Shown here: positions 29,607-35,725 of the stretch, in pieces
Layout of the letters: every line of letters starts with the position of its first letter
Numbering within the stretch: the stretch's first letter is position 1
Virus record (IMG/VR): IMGVR_UViG_3300032173_001511
Coordinates: 1-35,725 of that record
Length of the DNA stretch: 35,725 nucleotides
Direction: 5' to 3' (one strand)
DNA from: a virus
Program-made: the position numbers and the translations under genes
The notes under the pieces: model-generated
Told to the model about the DNA's origin: nothing
The model's database searches: none
What the model saw: the letters and a program-made list of their open reading frames with translations, nothing else

Positions 29607-30127
29607 TGCGCCGCCCCGAACGGGGTAATGACCACCTCTTCACGATCGTCGCGAATCGTCACGCCCGGGATCGTCTCCGCGCGCTTCACGTCCGCCAGCA
29701 GGGCCTCACGATTGATCTCCTCCTTGGTGCGCAGGAAGCGCTTGCCGAGTCGCATGCGCTTGATCGCGGCGATGACCTTGTCGAGCGACCGAATCTCCAC
29801 CTTGGGGGGCTGCAGCCGGAAGGCGACCAGGTGCGCGCCCAGCGTGGCGGTCTTGCTCTCGCCCTTGAGCAGTTGCGGACGCAGCACGGTGCTGGCCTCG
29901 GCCAGCGCGAGCCGCAGCACTTTCGCCTGCAAGTCAAGCCGCTGCAGGGGCGCCGAGTGCTGCGCCTTGATCTCCTCGAGGTCCGTCTCCATGCGGTGCG
30001 TGAGCGCGTCGCGCTCGCGTTCGACTTCGCCGAGCCGTGTGATGTTCGCCTCGAGATCGGCCACCGTGGCAATCGGGGCGGTCGCGGCGTACGTGGTGAC
30101 CGGCTTCTTCAGGGTCGCGAGTTTCAT
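29603..30127 (-). CDS. gam: Host-nuclease inhibitor Gam (174 aa)
   Basis: The protein matches Mu Gam. A helical N-terminal half ('ATVADLEANITRLGEVERERDALTHRMETDLEEIKAQHSAPLQRLDLQAKVL') is followed by 'LKGESKTATLGAHLVAFRLQPPKVEIRS', 'VIAAIKRMRLGKRFLRTKEEINREALLADV' and 'IPGVTIRDDREEVVITPF'. Gam is a bacterial Ku-like protein that binds linear DNA ends and blocks exonucleases such as RecBCD. ATG is at 30125-30127. The order B ... gam ... gemA, mor follows Mu. Confidence 0.95.
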   Translation of the reverse strand: MKLATLKKPVTTYAATAPIATVADLEANITRLGEVERERDALTHRMETDLEEIKAQHSAPLQRLDLQAKVLRLALAEASTVLRPQLLKGESKTATLGAHLVAFRLQPPKVEIRSLDKVIAAIKRMRLGKRFLRTKEEINREALLADVKRAETIPGVTIRDDREEVVITPFGAAQ

Positions 30128-30130
30128 GGG

Positions 30131-30502
30131 TCAGCTCCGGAAATGATCGTTGAATGAGTCCCGCACCTGGTGCAGGAAGCCGCGCACCATGCTCCGGCGA
30201 CGGTGCCGGTGGGTGCGCAGCTTCGGGCGAGCCGTGTGCGGGTGTTGCCCCTCGATGGCCTCGATGACGTCCTCGATGAGCGGGCGCGGCACGACGGCCG
30301 CGCGCAACGACGCCAGCTCCTCTTCGAGCGTCTCGACCAGTCGCAGCAGCGCCGCGAGGTCGGCCGTCGCCTGGGCGTTGAACGTGTCGTCGTCGGCGTA
30401 TGGCGACGCCTCGAGTGCGCGCTGCCGGATGCGGAGGCGCCGCGCGATGTTGGCCAGATGGGCGGGCGTCACGCCGGCCCGTACGAGATGCGGGGCCGTC
30501 AT
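30131..30502 (-). CDS. Early protein of unknown function (123 aa)
   Basis: Not recognised. The N-terminal half is helical and acidic ('LANIARRLRIRQRALEAS', 'ATADLAALLRLVETLEEELASLRAAVVPRPLIEDVIEAIEG'). The C-terminal half is strongly basic with His/Arg ('HTARPKLRTHRHRRRSMVRGFLHQVRDSFNDHF'), which could bind nucleic acid. ATG 30500-30502 overlaps the upstream stop by ATGA, and gam follows after 3 nt. Confidence 0.7.
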   Translation of the reverse strand: MTAPHLVRAGVTPAHLANIARRLRIRQRALEASPYADDDTFNAQATADLAALLRLVETLEEELASLRAAVVPRPLIEDVIEAIEGQHPHTARPKLRTHRHRRRSMVRGFLHQVRDSFNDHFRS

Positions 30503-30870
30503 GCGCGCCGCCGCCCGCGGCGGGGCTGCGTGAAGATCGAGTAGTACACGCCGTGGAAATCGCCGACGTGCGTCGGATCCCAGTCGTCGCAGTCACACTG
30601 CGACTGGAACACCTCGACCTCCTGCGCCCATTTGCGACGCGCGGTGATCGTGTGCGCCGCGGGCTCGCGCCGCGAGAAGCAGAACTGCATCGTGCTCTCG
30701 TGCATGCGGCACGACACCTGCGCGCCGCCGGGTAGCGTATACGCCACCCACTCGCCGAGCGCAGCGTGCGCGCCATAGCGCAGATTCGAGGCGAGCTCTG
30801 CCAGCGGGCCGGTCCACATGGGCCACGGCGCGCGCGCCGTGGCCGTAGCGAGGGAACGGGCGGCGGTCAT
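30499..30870 (-). CDS. Early Cys/His-containing protein of unknown function (123 aa)
   Basis: Not recognised. The middle and C-terminal part has 'WVAYTLPGGAQVSCRMHESTMQFCFSRRE', then 'FQSQCDCDDWDPTHVGDFHGVYYSIF', ending in a basic tail. Four Cys (CR..., CF, CDC) and several His could bind a metal, but spacing does not match a family I know. It overlaps both neighbours by ATGA and belongs to the early operon after B. Confidence 0.7.
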   Translation of the reverse strand: MTAARSLATATARAPWPMWTGPLAELASNLRYGAHAALGEWVAYTLPGGAQVSCRMHESTMQFCFSRREPAAHTITARRKWAQEVEVFQSQCDCDDWDPTHVGDFHGVYYSIFTQPRRGRRRA

Positions 30871-31640
30871 CGACGCTCCGAGCGAAGGCGGCGCAAGCGC
30901 CGCACCCAGTCCACCGACGCGTCAACTCGCAATGCGGTTATGACGCGATGAGCGGTGACGAGTCCATTGAGCGCTCGTTTCCTATCAGCCGGGAGTGCGC
31001 GGTTGCACTCGGGCAGCTCCTCGGAGCTGACTTCTTCCATGGCTTCCTCGAACACCGCCAACGCTTGAGTGAATGCATCGCCAAGGATGGAGTAGAGGCA
31101 GAACGCGCCCTTATGTGCCCCTGTGCGCTCGGGCTTCCTTTGCATGATGCGGCTGCGGTGCTCCTTAGCGGCGGCGATGTGATCGGCCCTGATAACGGAG
31201 GCCATCTCGCGCTGTTGTCCCGCCAGCGCGGCGCGGCCTTGTTCAGTGATCAGGACCTGCTCGTGAGGCCCTTCGGCAGGGCACCTGATGGTGTTGTCTT
31301 TCGGGGCACCGTAGAGCCGCCGCGAATCGACTTCACACGGCTCCAGCCGGGCCCAACCAAATCCGACGGCCGCGGCGACTTCTTCGTGGCTGGGACAGCC
31401 CCAGACCATGCCGACGATCAGGACGCCATCGCCTTCAGCATTAACACCGATCCATCCAGCGCGATGCTCGGAGCCAACGGACATCACGCGGCGAACGAAC
31501 CGGTACGAGTCGTCGGCGAGATGCGAGAGAAGCGACCAGACACCTTTACTCACGCCCACGCGAAAGAAGACGGGCCCATGCGGATAACAGGGGAAGTCGC
31601 TATGGGTAGGTAACGAGGGCCATCCGTGATCCGCCGTCAT
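30867..31640 (-). CDS. Early protein of unknown function downstream of B (257 aa)
   Basis: The start is ATG 31638-31640 overlapping the B stop (ATGA). Not recognised. The N-terminal ~115 residues ('HGPVFFRVGVSKGVWSLLSHLADDSYRFVRRVM', 'RAGWIGVNAEGDGVLIVGMVWG') and 'EGPHEQVLITEQGRAALAGQQ' look like a mixed alpha/beta fold with a possible winged-helix piece. The C-terminal part is helical and basic. The base composition is visibly less GC-rich than the tail genes, like the rest of the transposition block. Mu has small genes of unclear function here. Confidence 0.72.
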   Translation of the reverse strand: MTADHGWPSLPTHSDFPCYPHGPVFFRVGVSKGVWSLLSHLADDSYRFVRRVMSVGSEHRAGWIGVNAEGDGVLIVGMVWGCPSHEEVAAAVGFGWARLEPCEVDSRRLYGAPKDNTIRCPAEGPHEQVLITEQGRAALAGQQREMASVIRADHIAAAKEHRSRIMQRKPERTGAHKGAFCLYSILGDAFTQALAVFEEAMEEVSSEELPECNRALPADRKRALNGLVTAHRVITALRVDASVDWVRRLRRLRSERR

Positions 31641-32599
31641 TCTCCACCCCCGAGGTTCTCCCACGCATCGCGTAGGTAGTCGATGCTGAGCGTCTCATCC
31701 TCGGCCTGCGCCATCATGTCCGCCAGTTGGAGGCACTTCACCACCAGGCGGAACGCGCCCGGACGCGCCGCGATGTCCGCGAGGTACTTGATCGACTCGT
31801 CGTCCACCACACCGAAGGGCGCCGCGATCTGCTTGACGTCCTCTCTTGTCGGCAGCGCGAGCGTGCGACGCACACTCAGTCGGCTCCGCAGCTGCGCGGT
31901 CCGCCCGAGGTTGCGGCCACCGAGTACTCGTGTGATGAGATCCTCGCTGCCGAGCAGAACGAGCCCCACGCCCGCGGCATCATCGTACATCGAGCGAATG
32001 CCATTGAGTGCATCGACGGTGAGGTGCTGCGCTTCATCGAGGATCAAGACACCGCGTGAGTCCTTGATGGCCTCTATGATGGCCAGCGCGGCGGCGGCGG
32101 CTCCGGAACCCCTCGGCTGCAACTCGAGTGTCGAGGCGATCCGGTTCAGTGCCGGCACCAGCGTCGACGTGTACGGCGCCATCGTGACCACCCACACGTT
32201 GTTGCTGTCACGCGCGAACTCGCGCGCGGCAGTCGTCTTGCCCGTCCCCGGAGGACCGACTACCGCAATCATGTCCCCTAGGTGCTTCGCATGACGGAAG
32301 GCGGCGAGTGCGCGCTTCGCGTTCTTCGTCTCGACGAAGTCGGCGGCCACCAGCCGACGACCGCGGGCATCCGCTCGCTCTTGCTCGCCATCGAGCCACT
32401 GGCGGACGCGCCTTTCGACGCCTGCGTTATCGCCCTTGTAGTCGCCCGCCAGCCAGGCGCTCAGGGTGCCGCTGCTGATCCCGATGAACTTCGCCGCACG
32501 CGTCTGCGATACACGGAGTTGCTGCATGAGCTCTCGGCACTGCCGCCGGGCGTCTTCGCCGGGCACTTCCGAACCTTCCAAGGCGTTGCTATGCTTCAC
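31637..32599 (-). CDS. B: MuB-family AAA+ target-capture ATPase (320 aa)
   Basis: The N-terminal HTH, residues ~30-56 ('VSQTRAAKFIGISSGTLSAWLAGDYKG'), resembles the MuB DNA-binding domain. Walker A is 'GPPGTGKT' (115-122), Walker B 'VLILDEAQH' (184-192), sensor 1 'LVLLGSED' (213-220), and an arginine-rich 'LRSRLSVRR' follows. MuB binds target DNA, activates MuA and gives target immunity. The start is GTG 32597-32599 with a strong GGAGG 5 nt upstream. The length matches Mu B (312) closely. Confidence 0.95.
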   Translation of the reverse strand: MKHSNALEGSEVPGEDARRQCRELMQQLRVSQTRAAKFIGISSGTLSAWLAGDYKGDNAGVERRVRQWLDGEQERADARGRRLVAADFVETKNAKRALAAFRHAKHLGDMIAVVGPPGTGKTTAAREFARDSNNVWVVTMAPYTSTLVPALNRIASTLELQPRGSGAAAAALAIIEAIKDSRGVLILDEAQHLTVDALNGIRSMYDDAAGVGLVLLGSEDLITRVLGGRNLGRTAQLRSRLSVRRTLALPTREDVKQIAAPFGVVDDESIKYLADIAARPGAFRLVVKCLQLADMMAQAEDETLSIDYLRDAWENLGGGE

Positions 32600-32641
32600 G
32601 GTGTCCTCCGTAGGTGCGCTGTTCCTCGCAGCGCGGTGAAT

Positions 32642-32671
32642 GCGAACCCCGGCCCCTCGGCCGGGGTTCGC
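32642..32671. other. Strong GC hairpin between transposase and B genes
   Basis: Plus-strand GCGAACCCCGGCC (32642-32654), a 4-nt loop CCTC, and the exact complement (32659-32671) form a 13-bp perfect stem only 6 nt from the transposase stop. A second weaker stem GCGCTG/CAGCGC (32616-32634) sits just ahead of the B ribosome site. Neither is followed by a T-run on the minus strand, so a canonical terminator is unlikely. An attenuator, an RNA-stability element or a U-less terminator are options. Confidence 0.65.
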
Positions 32672-32676
32672 GCATT

Positions 32677-34701
32677 TCAGGAGCCGCTCGCGAGGCGCGG
32701 CCCGTCGAATCCATGGCCGATTTTCTCGAAGACGGCGTCCAGTCGGTCGTTGCGCGCTTCGCGCTCGGCACGCCGCTGTGCCTCGGCGTCCGGATCCAGG
32801 ATCAAGTCGCCGTTGGCGACGCGGCGGCTCGGCTTGAACTGCGGGAGTGGGATGGGCGCCTCACTGGGCCGCGCGGTCTCGCGCCAGCTCACGAGCACAT
32901 CGAGCGGGATCTCAGGGAGCATCGCGGCGATCTGCTTGAACTCGCGATCAAAGGCGGCGAGTTTCTTCTTCGACTCCAGGAATCCCTTCATGTCCTGGAA
33001 GCCGTTGGGGATGATGCACTCCGCAGTGCAGAGCGGGCGTCCATCCATGTCCCGGACCCACACGGGATCGTACAGATTGACCGGGTTGTACTTGACGCTC
33101 ACTAGCTTGCCCGTATAGTAAGCGAGCTTGGTGTGGTAGTAGAAGTTGCCGAACATCCGGACCTGCGCTGTCTGCGAGCAGAGCGTCAGCACCTTCTCGG
33201 GCAGCAGGGACCGACGTTCGCCGTCGACGAGGAACCGGATCTCTCCATTGGCCTTGCGTTCCTCATAGCTCTCGATGAACGTCTCCCAGTAGCTGCGACC
33301 ACGAGCGATCGGATGATCCGGCCGCTTGATGTTGTTGTAGTCGTGGACCCACTCAGTCAGCAGCGAGGCTACCTTCTCGAAGCGCACCGGCCGGCGAGTC
33401 CCCTCGGGCTTGTGCAGTGGATCGAGGCCGAGATATGCCTTGGAGAACTCCGCCTGCTGCACGAACTCCTCGAAATCGCGGAAGCGCCGCTCAATGGGCT
33501 TTGACCGGCCGTTGTATGCTTGTGCGGCGGTGTGCGGGACACCGACCTCGTCGAGCATCCCGATCGGGTCGAATGGCTTCGGTTGATAGCGGAACCCGTG
33601 CGTCCGACGCCCCATGAGCTGCTTGTTGATGAAAGCGCGCCCGTTGTCGGTCTGGATAAGATCGGGGTATCCGAGCCGCGTGAAGACATCGATGTAGCAG
33701 GCGCGAACTAGCTCTGTGTTCTCTACAAAGCCGGGAATCGCCGATAGGAGGGCAGCGCTATAGACGTCCGTCGCCGCGACGATCACGACACGGAACGGCT
33801 GCTTGCCGAAGATGTACTCGGCCGACAGCTCCGTCTTCTTGCCGTCGAACGACACCTCGCCGAATGCGCGAAGTGAGCGCGCGTCGCGATGATGCGACGG
33901 CATCGCGTGCTTGTACGCATCGGGGCCGATCCGGCGCAGCTGCTGCACGGGGCGCGGGACGTGTTCCTGATAGCGGCGCTCGAGAGTGCTCGCTGAGGGA
34001 ATGTCGGCCGGCTCGATGCCCAGCCGTTTCGCGTCCTTCACGGTCGCGCGGTACGCGTAAATAGGTTTCTTCGCCGTCTCGAGATTGCGCTCTGTGACGT
34101 AGAGGCGGAACAGCGCCTCGGGAACCTCTCGACGTACCGTGCGGCCCTTGTGCGCGGCGACAAGGGCTAACTTCCAATGCTCGCGCGGCAGCCCCTGCAC
34201 CGCGGCCCAGTAGCGCCGAATCGTACGCGGAGAACAGGCGTGATGGATCTTCGCTGCGGCCTCGAACGCGGCACGGTCCGTATCGCCCGCGCCGATGCGT
34301 TCCGAAACGACGATCAAGATGTCGCGGCGGCCCTCGGCGGCCTTCCGCATCTTCTCCGTCACTGTTTCCCATCGAAACCAGAGGCGATCAGGTGTGTTGG
34401 GGGGCGATCCGGCCGAAGGCACAACGACCGCAGCTGCCTCAGCAGATAGGCTGAGGGCTGCGATAAGGCGCTGTTGGGCTGGCGGCAGCAAGTGAGGAAG
34501 TAGATCCCTCACCGAAACCGTGCGCGGCGAGCCTTTCCCCGGCTTTACCTGCGTCTCGATTCTAAGGGTGGTGATCCACTCGCTGACGTGGCTCCGGCCT
34601 CTCGGCACACCTGGCAGCGCGAGCGCATCAACCTGCCGTGCGCTGAGTCGCTGGTCAGCGACCCGCTCACTCAGCTGCGCGATGGCGTTTCGAGATTGCA
34701 C
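32677..34701 (-). CDS. A: MuA-family DDE transposase (674 aa)
   Basis: The start is GTG 34699-34701 with AAGGAG 5 nt upstream, 10 nt after the ner stop; the longer open frame upstream is not used. The N-terminal Mu-type DNA-binding domain includes 'LSARQVDALALPGVPRGRSHVSEWI'. The catalytic core has 'FGEVSFDGKKTE' (Asp286), 'LIQTDNGRAF' (Asp352) and 'NGRSKPIERRF' (Glu404). D-66-D-52-E spacing is close to Mu (D269, D336, E392). The C-terminal part includes 'YYHTKLAYYTGKLVSVKYNP' (beta-barrel) and a basic tail for B interaction. It catalyses strand cleavage and transfer in replicative transposition. Confidence 0.96.
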   Translation of the reverse strand: MQSRNAIAQLSERVADQRLSARQVDALALPGVPRGRSHVSEWITTLRIETQVKPGKGSPRTVSVRDLLPHLLPPAQQRLIAALSLSAEAAAVVVPSAGSPPNTPDRLWFRWETVTEKMRKAAEGRRDILIVVSERIGAGDTDRAAFEAAAKIHHACSPRTIRRYWAAVQGLPREHWKLALVAAHKGRTVRREVPEALFRLYVTERNLETAKKPIYAYRATVKDAKRLGIEPADIPSASTLERRYQEHVPRPVQQLRRIGPDAYKHAMPSHHRDARSLRAFGEVSFDGKKTELSAEYIFGKQPFRVVIVAATDVYSAALLSAIPGFVENTELVRACYIDVFTRLGYPDLIQTDNGRAFINKQLMGRRTHGFRYQPKPFDPIGMLDEVGVPHTAAQAYNGRSKPIERRFRDFEEFVQQAEFSKAYLGLDPLHKPEGTRRPVRFEKVASLLTEWVHDYNNIKRPDHPIARGRSYWETFIESYEERKANGEIRFLVDGERRSLLPEKVLTLCSQTAQVRMFGNFYYHTKLAYYTGKLVSVKYNPVNLYDPVWVRDMDGRPLCTAECIIPNGFQDMKGFLESKKKLAAFDREFKQIAAMLPEIPLDVLVSWRETARPSEAPIPLPQFKPSRRVANGDLILDPDAEAQRRAEREARNDRLDAVFEKIGHGFDGPRLASGS

Positions 34702-34711
34702 CCGCGCTCCT

Positions 34712-35023
34712 TCAGGCTGACAGGAGGGTTTGGCACGACCTTGGAGCACGGTTGCGCTTCCGACGGCGCGCCTTACCATTGGGAGTGCGCGGACAGGCGA
34801 TGATGGAGCCATCCGCGCGGTACCGGCTCGGCCAGATCACATGCAATGGCATCTCGATCGTCGCCGCGATGATAACAGCGATCGGGTGATCGGGCGGCCA
34901 GTGCAGCATGTTCTTGGAAAAGGCTGCGGGCCCGGAGTACCCATGCTCAGCAGCGAGAATCGTCCAGTTCTTTCCCGCCCTGTTCACCGCAGCGAGGATG
35001 TCGTGCCGGTTCATGTCAGCCAT
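34712..35023 (-). CDS. ner: Ner-like winged-helix regulator (103 aa)
   Basis: The start is ATG 35021-35023, with GGAG 9 nt upstream; ATGs at 35036-35038 and 35012-35014 lack such a site. 'MNRHDILAAVNRAGKNWTILAAEHGYSGPAAFSKNMLHWPPDHPIAVIIAATIEMPLHVIWPSRY' (about residues 4-68) is the Ner/Nlp family HTH, including the typical 'iWPsRy' ending. A basic C-terminal tail follows, longer than in Mu Ner (75 residues). Ner represses the early and repressor promoters. It is the first gene of the leftward early operon. Confidence 0.92.
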   Translation of the reverse strand: MADMNRHDILAAVNRAGKNWTILAAEHGYSGPAAFSKNMLHWPPDHPIAVIIAATIEMPLHVIWPSRYRADGSIIACPRTPNGKARRRKRNRAPRSCQTLLSA

Positions 35024-35067
35024 ACAGCGTCGCTCCATTCGGGCAGGGAGGTCTGTGATGGCTTCTA

Positions 35068-35094
35068 GTTATACGTTGACGAATACTTTGTCAA
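35068..35094 (-). promoter_or_regulatory. Predicted leftward early promoter (ner-A-B)
   Basis: On the minus strand, TTGACA (35094-35089) and TATAAC (35073-35068), spacer 15 nt, resemble a strong sigma-70 promoter. Transcription would begin near 35060 and enter ner after about 40 nt. The -35 hexamer is the right arm of the TTGAC-N9-GTCAA inverted repeat. The region is clearly AT-richer than the rest of the window. Confidence 0.65.
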
Positions 35095-35104
35095 GACATT
35101 TACA
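35076..35104 (+). promoter_or_regulatory. Predicted rightward repressor promoter
   Basis: TTGACG (35076-35081), a 17-nt spacer and TTTACA (35099-35104) face the repressor gene. The -35 hexamer overlaps the left arm of the inverted repeat TTGAC-GAATACTTT-GTCAA (35076-35094), so both divergent promoters share this element. Start of transcription would be near 35111. Confidence 0.55.
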
Positions 35105-35123
35105 CCTCGTCAGCGAATATTTT
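35080..35123. promoter_or_regulatory. Candidate operators: CGAATA(C/T)TTT direct repeats and inverted repeat
   Basis: CGAATACTTT (35080-35089) and CGAATATTTT (35114-35123) match at 9 of 10 positions, 34 bp apart, about three helical turns. The first lies between the arms of TTGAC...GTCAA. They bracket the promoter overlap between ner and the repressor gene and are likely binding sites for the repressor and/or Ner. A GGAGG ribosome site for the repressor follows, 8 nt before ATG 35153. Confidence 0.55.
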
Positions 35124-35152
35124 CAGTTGATCGGCAAGCGGAGGTACGCCTC

Positions 35153-35725
35153 ATGAGCGACGATATAGGCGATAGAACCCCTCTGATTGGCGATTCAGGG
35201 ACGCAAGCAGGATTCGCCGCCAGGCTCCAGCGGGTCGTGAACTACGTAGGGGGCCAGTCGAATCTGTCGGTGCTCTCTGGTGTGCCTCAGCCGACCATTA
35301 GCCGCATCCTGAACGGTGCCGACCCGAGTAGAAAGACGACTGTTGCAATTGCAAGCGCGACCGATTTCTCCCTGGACTGGCTGCTGCGTGGTCTTGGGGA
35401 GGAGAGGCCCAGTCGGCGGCTGCTGGCACATGTCGCCTCGAGTCCTGAGCGCGAGTATGCAGAGGCTACCTGGTCGGCGATGAAGTTCTGGTATGCTGAA
35501 CGCGTCACGCGACGCTCAACCGACTGGGAGCGCGGTTTCTTAACGTGCATGTCCATTTTTGAGATGCACGCACCCGTGCGCCTCGATCTCGGAGGCGTGT
35601 ACAACCTGAAACTGAAAGAGCTCGGCGAGCCAGTCCCTCAGGATGAAGTCATTAACTCATTAGAAGAGACTGCGAGAAGGGCGAGACCGCGCGACGATCC
35701 AGCATCGAGCCGAAGTGGCAGTTAG
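35153..35725 (+). CDS. Phage repressor-like HTH protein (190 aa)
   Basis: This is the only plus-strand gene. 'AGFAARLQRVVNYVGGQSNLSVLSGVPQPTISRILNGADPSRKTTVAIASATDFSLDWLLRGLGE' (residues ~19-83) is an XRE/lambda-type HTH in the layout of repressors that begin 'a.RL...........s..saiS+.l.g..PS...l..iA.a.....WLl.G'. The C-terminal ~100 residues ('WSAMKFWYAERVTRR', 'FEMHAPVRLDLGGVYNLKLKELGEP') show no S24 peptidase motif, so SOS-type self-cleavage is not indicated. The start is ATG 35153 with GGAGG 8 nt upstream. It diverges from ner, as the Mu c repressor does. Confidence 0.85.
   Translation: MSDDIGDRTPLIGDSGTQAGFAARLQRVVNYVGGQSNLSVLSGVPQPTISRILNGADPSRKTTVAIASATDFSLDWLLRGLGEERPSRRLLAHVASSPEREYAEATWSAMKFWYAERVTRRSTDWERGFLTCMSIFEMHAPVRLDLGGVYNLKLKELGEPVPQDEVINSLEETARRARPRDDPASSRSGS

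Larger units (their letters stand above)
1..35725. mobile_element. Mu-like transposable prophage (ends not included)
   Basis: The whole window reads as one transposable phage genome. It has MuA and MuB transposition proteins, Ner, Gam, GemA, Mor, Mu-type terminase, portal, MuF, protease and major head genes, and a contractile tail. All genes are on the minus strand except the repressor at the right edge, as expected for the divergent early switch of Mu-type phages. The window begins at the stop codon of the last tail gene and ends at the stop codon of the repressor. The terminal TG/CA-type ends, transposase end-binding sites and flanking target duplications therefore lie outside or were trimmed. 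No integrase, tRNA, invertase or mom-like modification gene is seen. Confidence 0.95.

Noticed and set aside
32642-32671. Hairpin as a Rho-independent terminator of the transposase transcript
   Set aside because: The stem is strong but not followed by a T-run on the minus strand, and B, essential with A, lies downstream with its own ribosome site. Kept only as an unexplained structure.
32677-34812. Longer transposase start (711 codons)
   Set aside because: It would overlap ner deeply and has no ribosome site, whereas GTG 34701 has AAGGAG 5 nt upstream and begins the Mu-type DNA-binding domain.
1-35725. Phage ends, target-site duplication, tRNA genes, integrase or DNA-inversion cassette
   Set aside because: I looked at both edges and for such genes. 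The window starts and stops at gene ends, and no convincing end sequence, tRNA, recombinase other than the transposase, or inverted fibre segment is visible.
35153-35725. LexA/S24-type cleavable repressor
   Set aside because: The C-terminal part shows no Ala-Gly cleavage site or Ser/Lys catalytic pattern; only the N-terminal HTH is supported.

Overview
The window is almost wall to wall a transposable (Mu-like) prophage in a high-G+C bacterium. It carries the Mu-type core: a MuA-family DDE transposase, a MuB-family AAA+ ATPase, a Ner-like regulator, Gam, GemA, a Mor-family activator, and Mu-type gp27/gp28/gp29/gp30 packaging and head genes with the I protease and the T major head subunit. The tail is contractile (sheath and tube present), but its distal half is P2-like (U, X, D, V, PAAR, W, J, I), so the element is a mosaic of a Mu head and replication module with a largely P2-type tail. 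The host cannot be named from this sequence. The high G+C content, the frequent GTG starts and the Shine-Dalgarno sites ahead of many genes fit many high-G+C Gram-negative lineages, and an outer membrane is suggested only indirectly by a spanin-like and a lipoprotein-like gene.

Every gene except the last reads leftward (minus strand). At the right end a repressor-like gene (35153-35725, plus) diverges from ner/transposase across an AT-rich switch (35024-35152). There, oppositely facing promoters share an inverted repeat whose arms are the two -35 hexamers. Leftward from the switch come ner, A, B, and an early block of small genes including gam, two winged-helix-like genes and gemA, ending with mor (27737-28177).

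Just past mor lies a 21-bp element holding the dyad CTGAA-N4-TTCAG, and a 20/21 copy sits just ahead of the protease gene at 19360-19380. These are the best candidates for Mor-activated promoters. The first would drive a lysis block (holin-like, amidase, membrane protein, spanin-like) that runs into the gp25/gp26-like genes, terminase, portal and MuF genes. The second would drive the capsid and tail operon (19334 down to 1).

The structural operon runs: protease with a nested scaffold, lipoprotein-like gene, decoration-like protein, major head protein T, FluMu-N protein, DUF1320, tail completion G, gp37, sheath, tube, tail chaperone with a -1 frameshift site, tape measure, U, X, D, V, PAAR, W, J, then an unusual fibre cluster. 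That cluster places a repeat-bearing fibre and an Fn3/Gly-rich adhesin between J and a gpI-type protein fused to a collar-like domain. The window ends with a predicted seven-bladed beta-propeller. Genes overlap heavily by ATGA, GTGA or TGATG, indicating translational coupling.

The phage ends and target-site duplications are not visible; the window starts and stops exactly at gene ends. The most interesting items are the GGGTTTT frameshift site, the paired Mor-type elements with only one Mor-family gene, the MuF C-terminal toxin-like domain, the beta-propeller and fibre cluster, the lipoprotein-like gene inside the capsid operon, the nested scaffold start, and several uncharacterised early genes.
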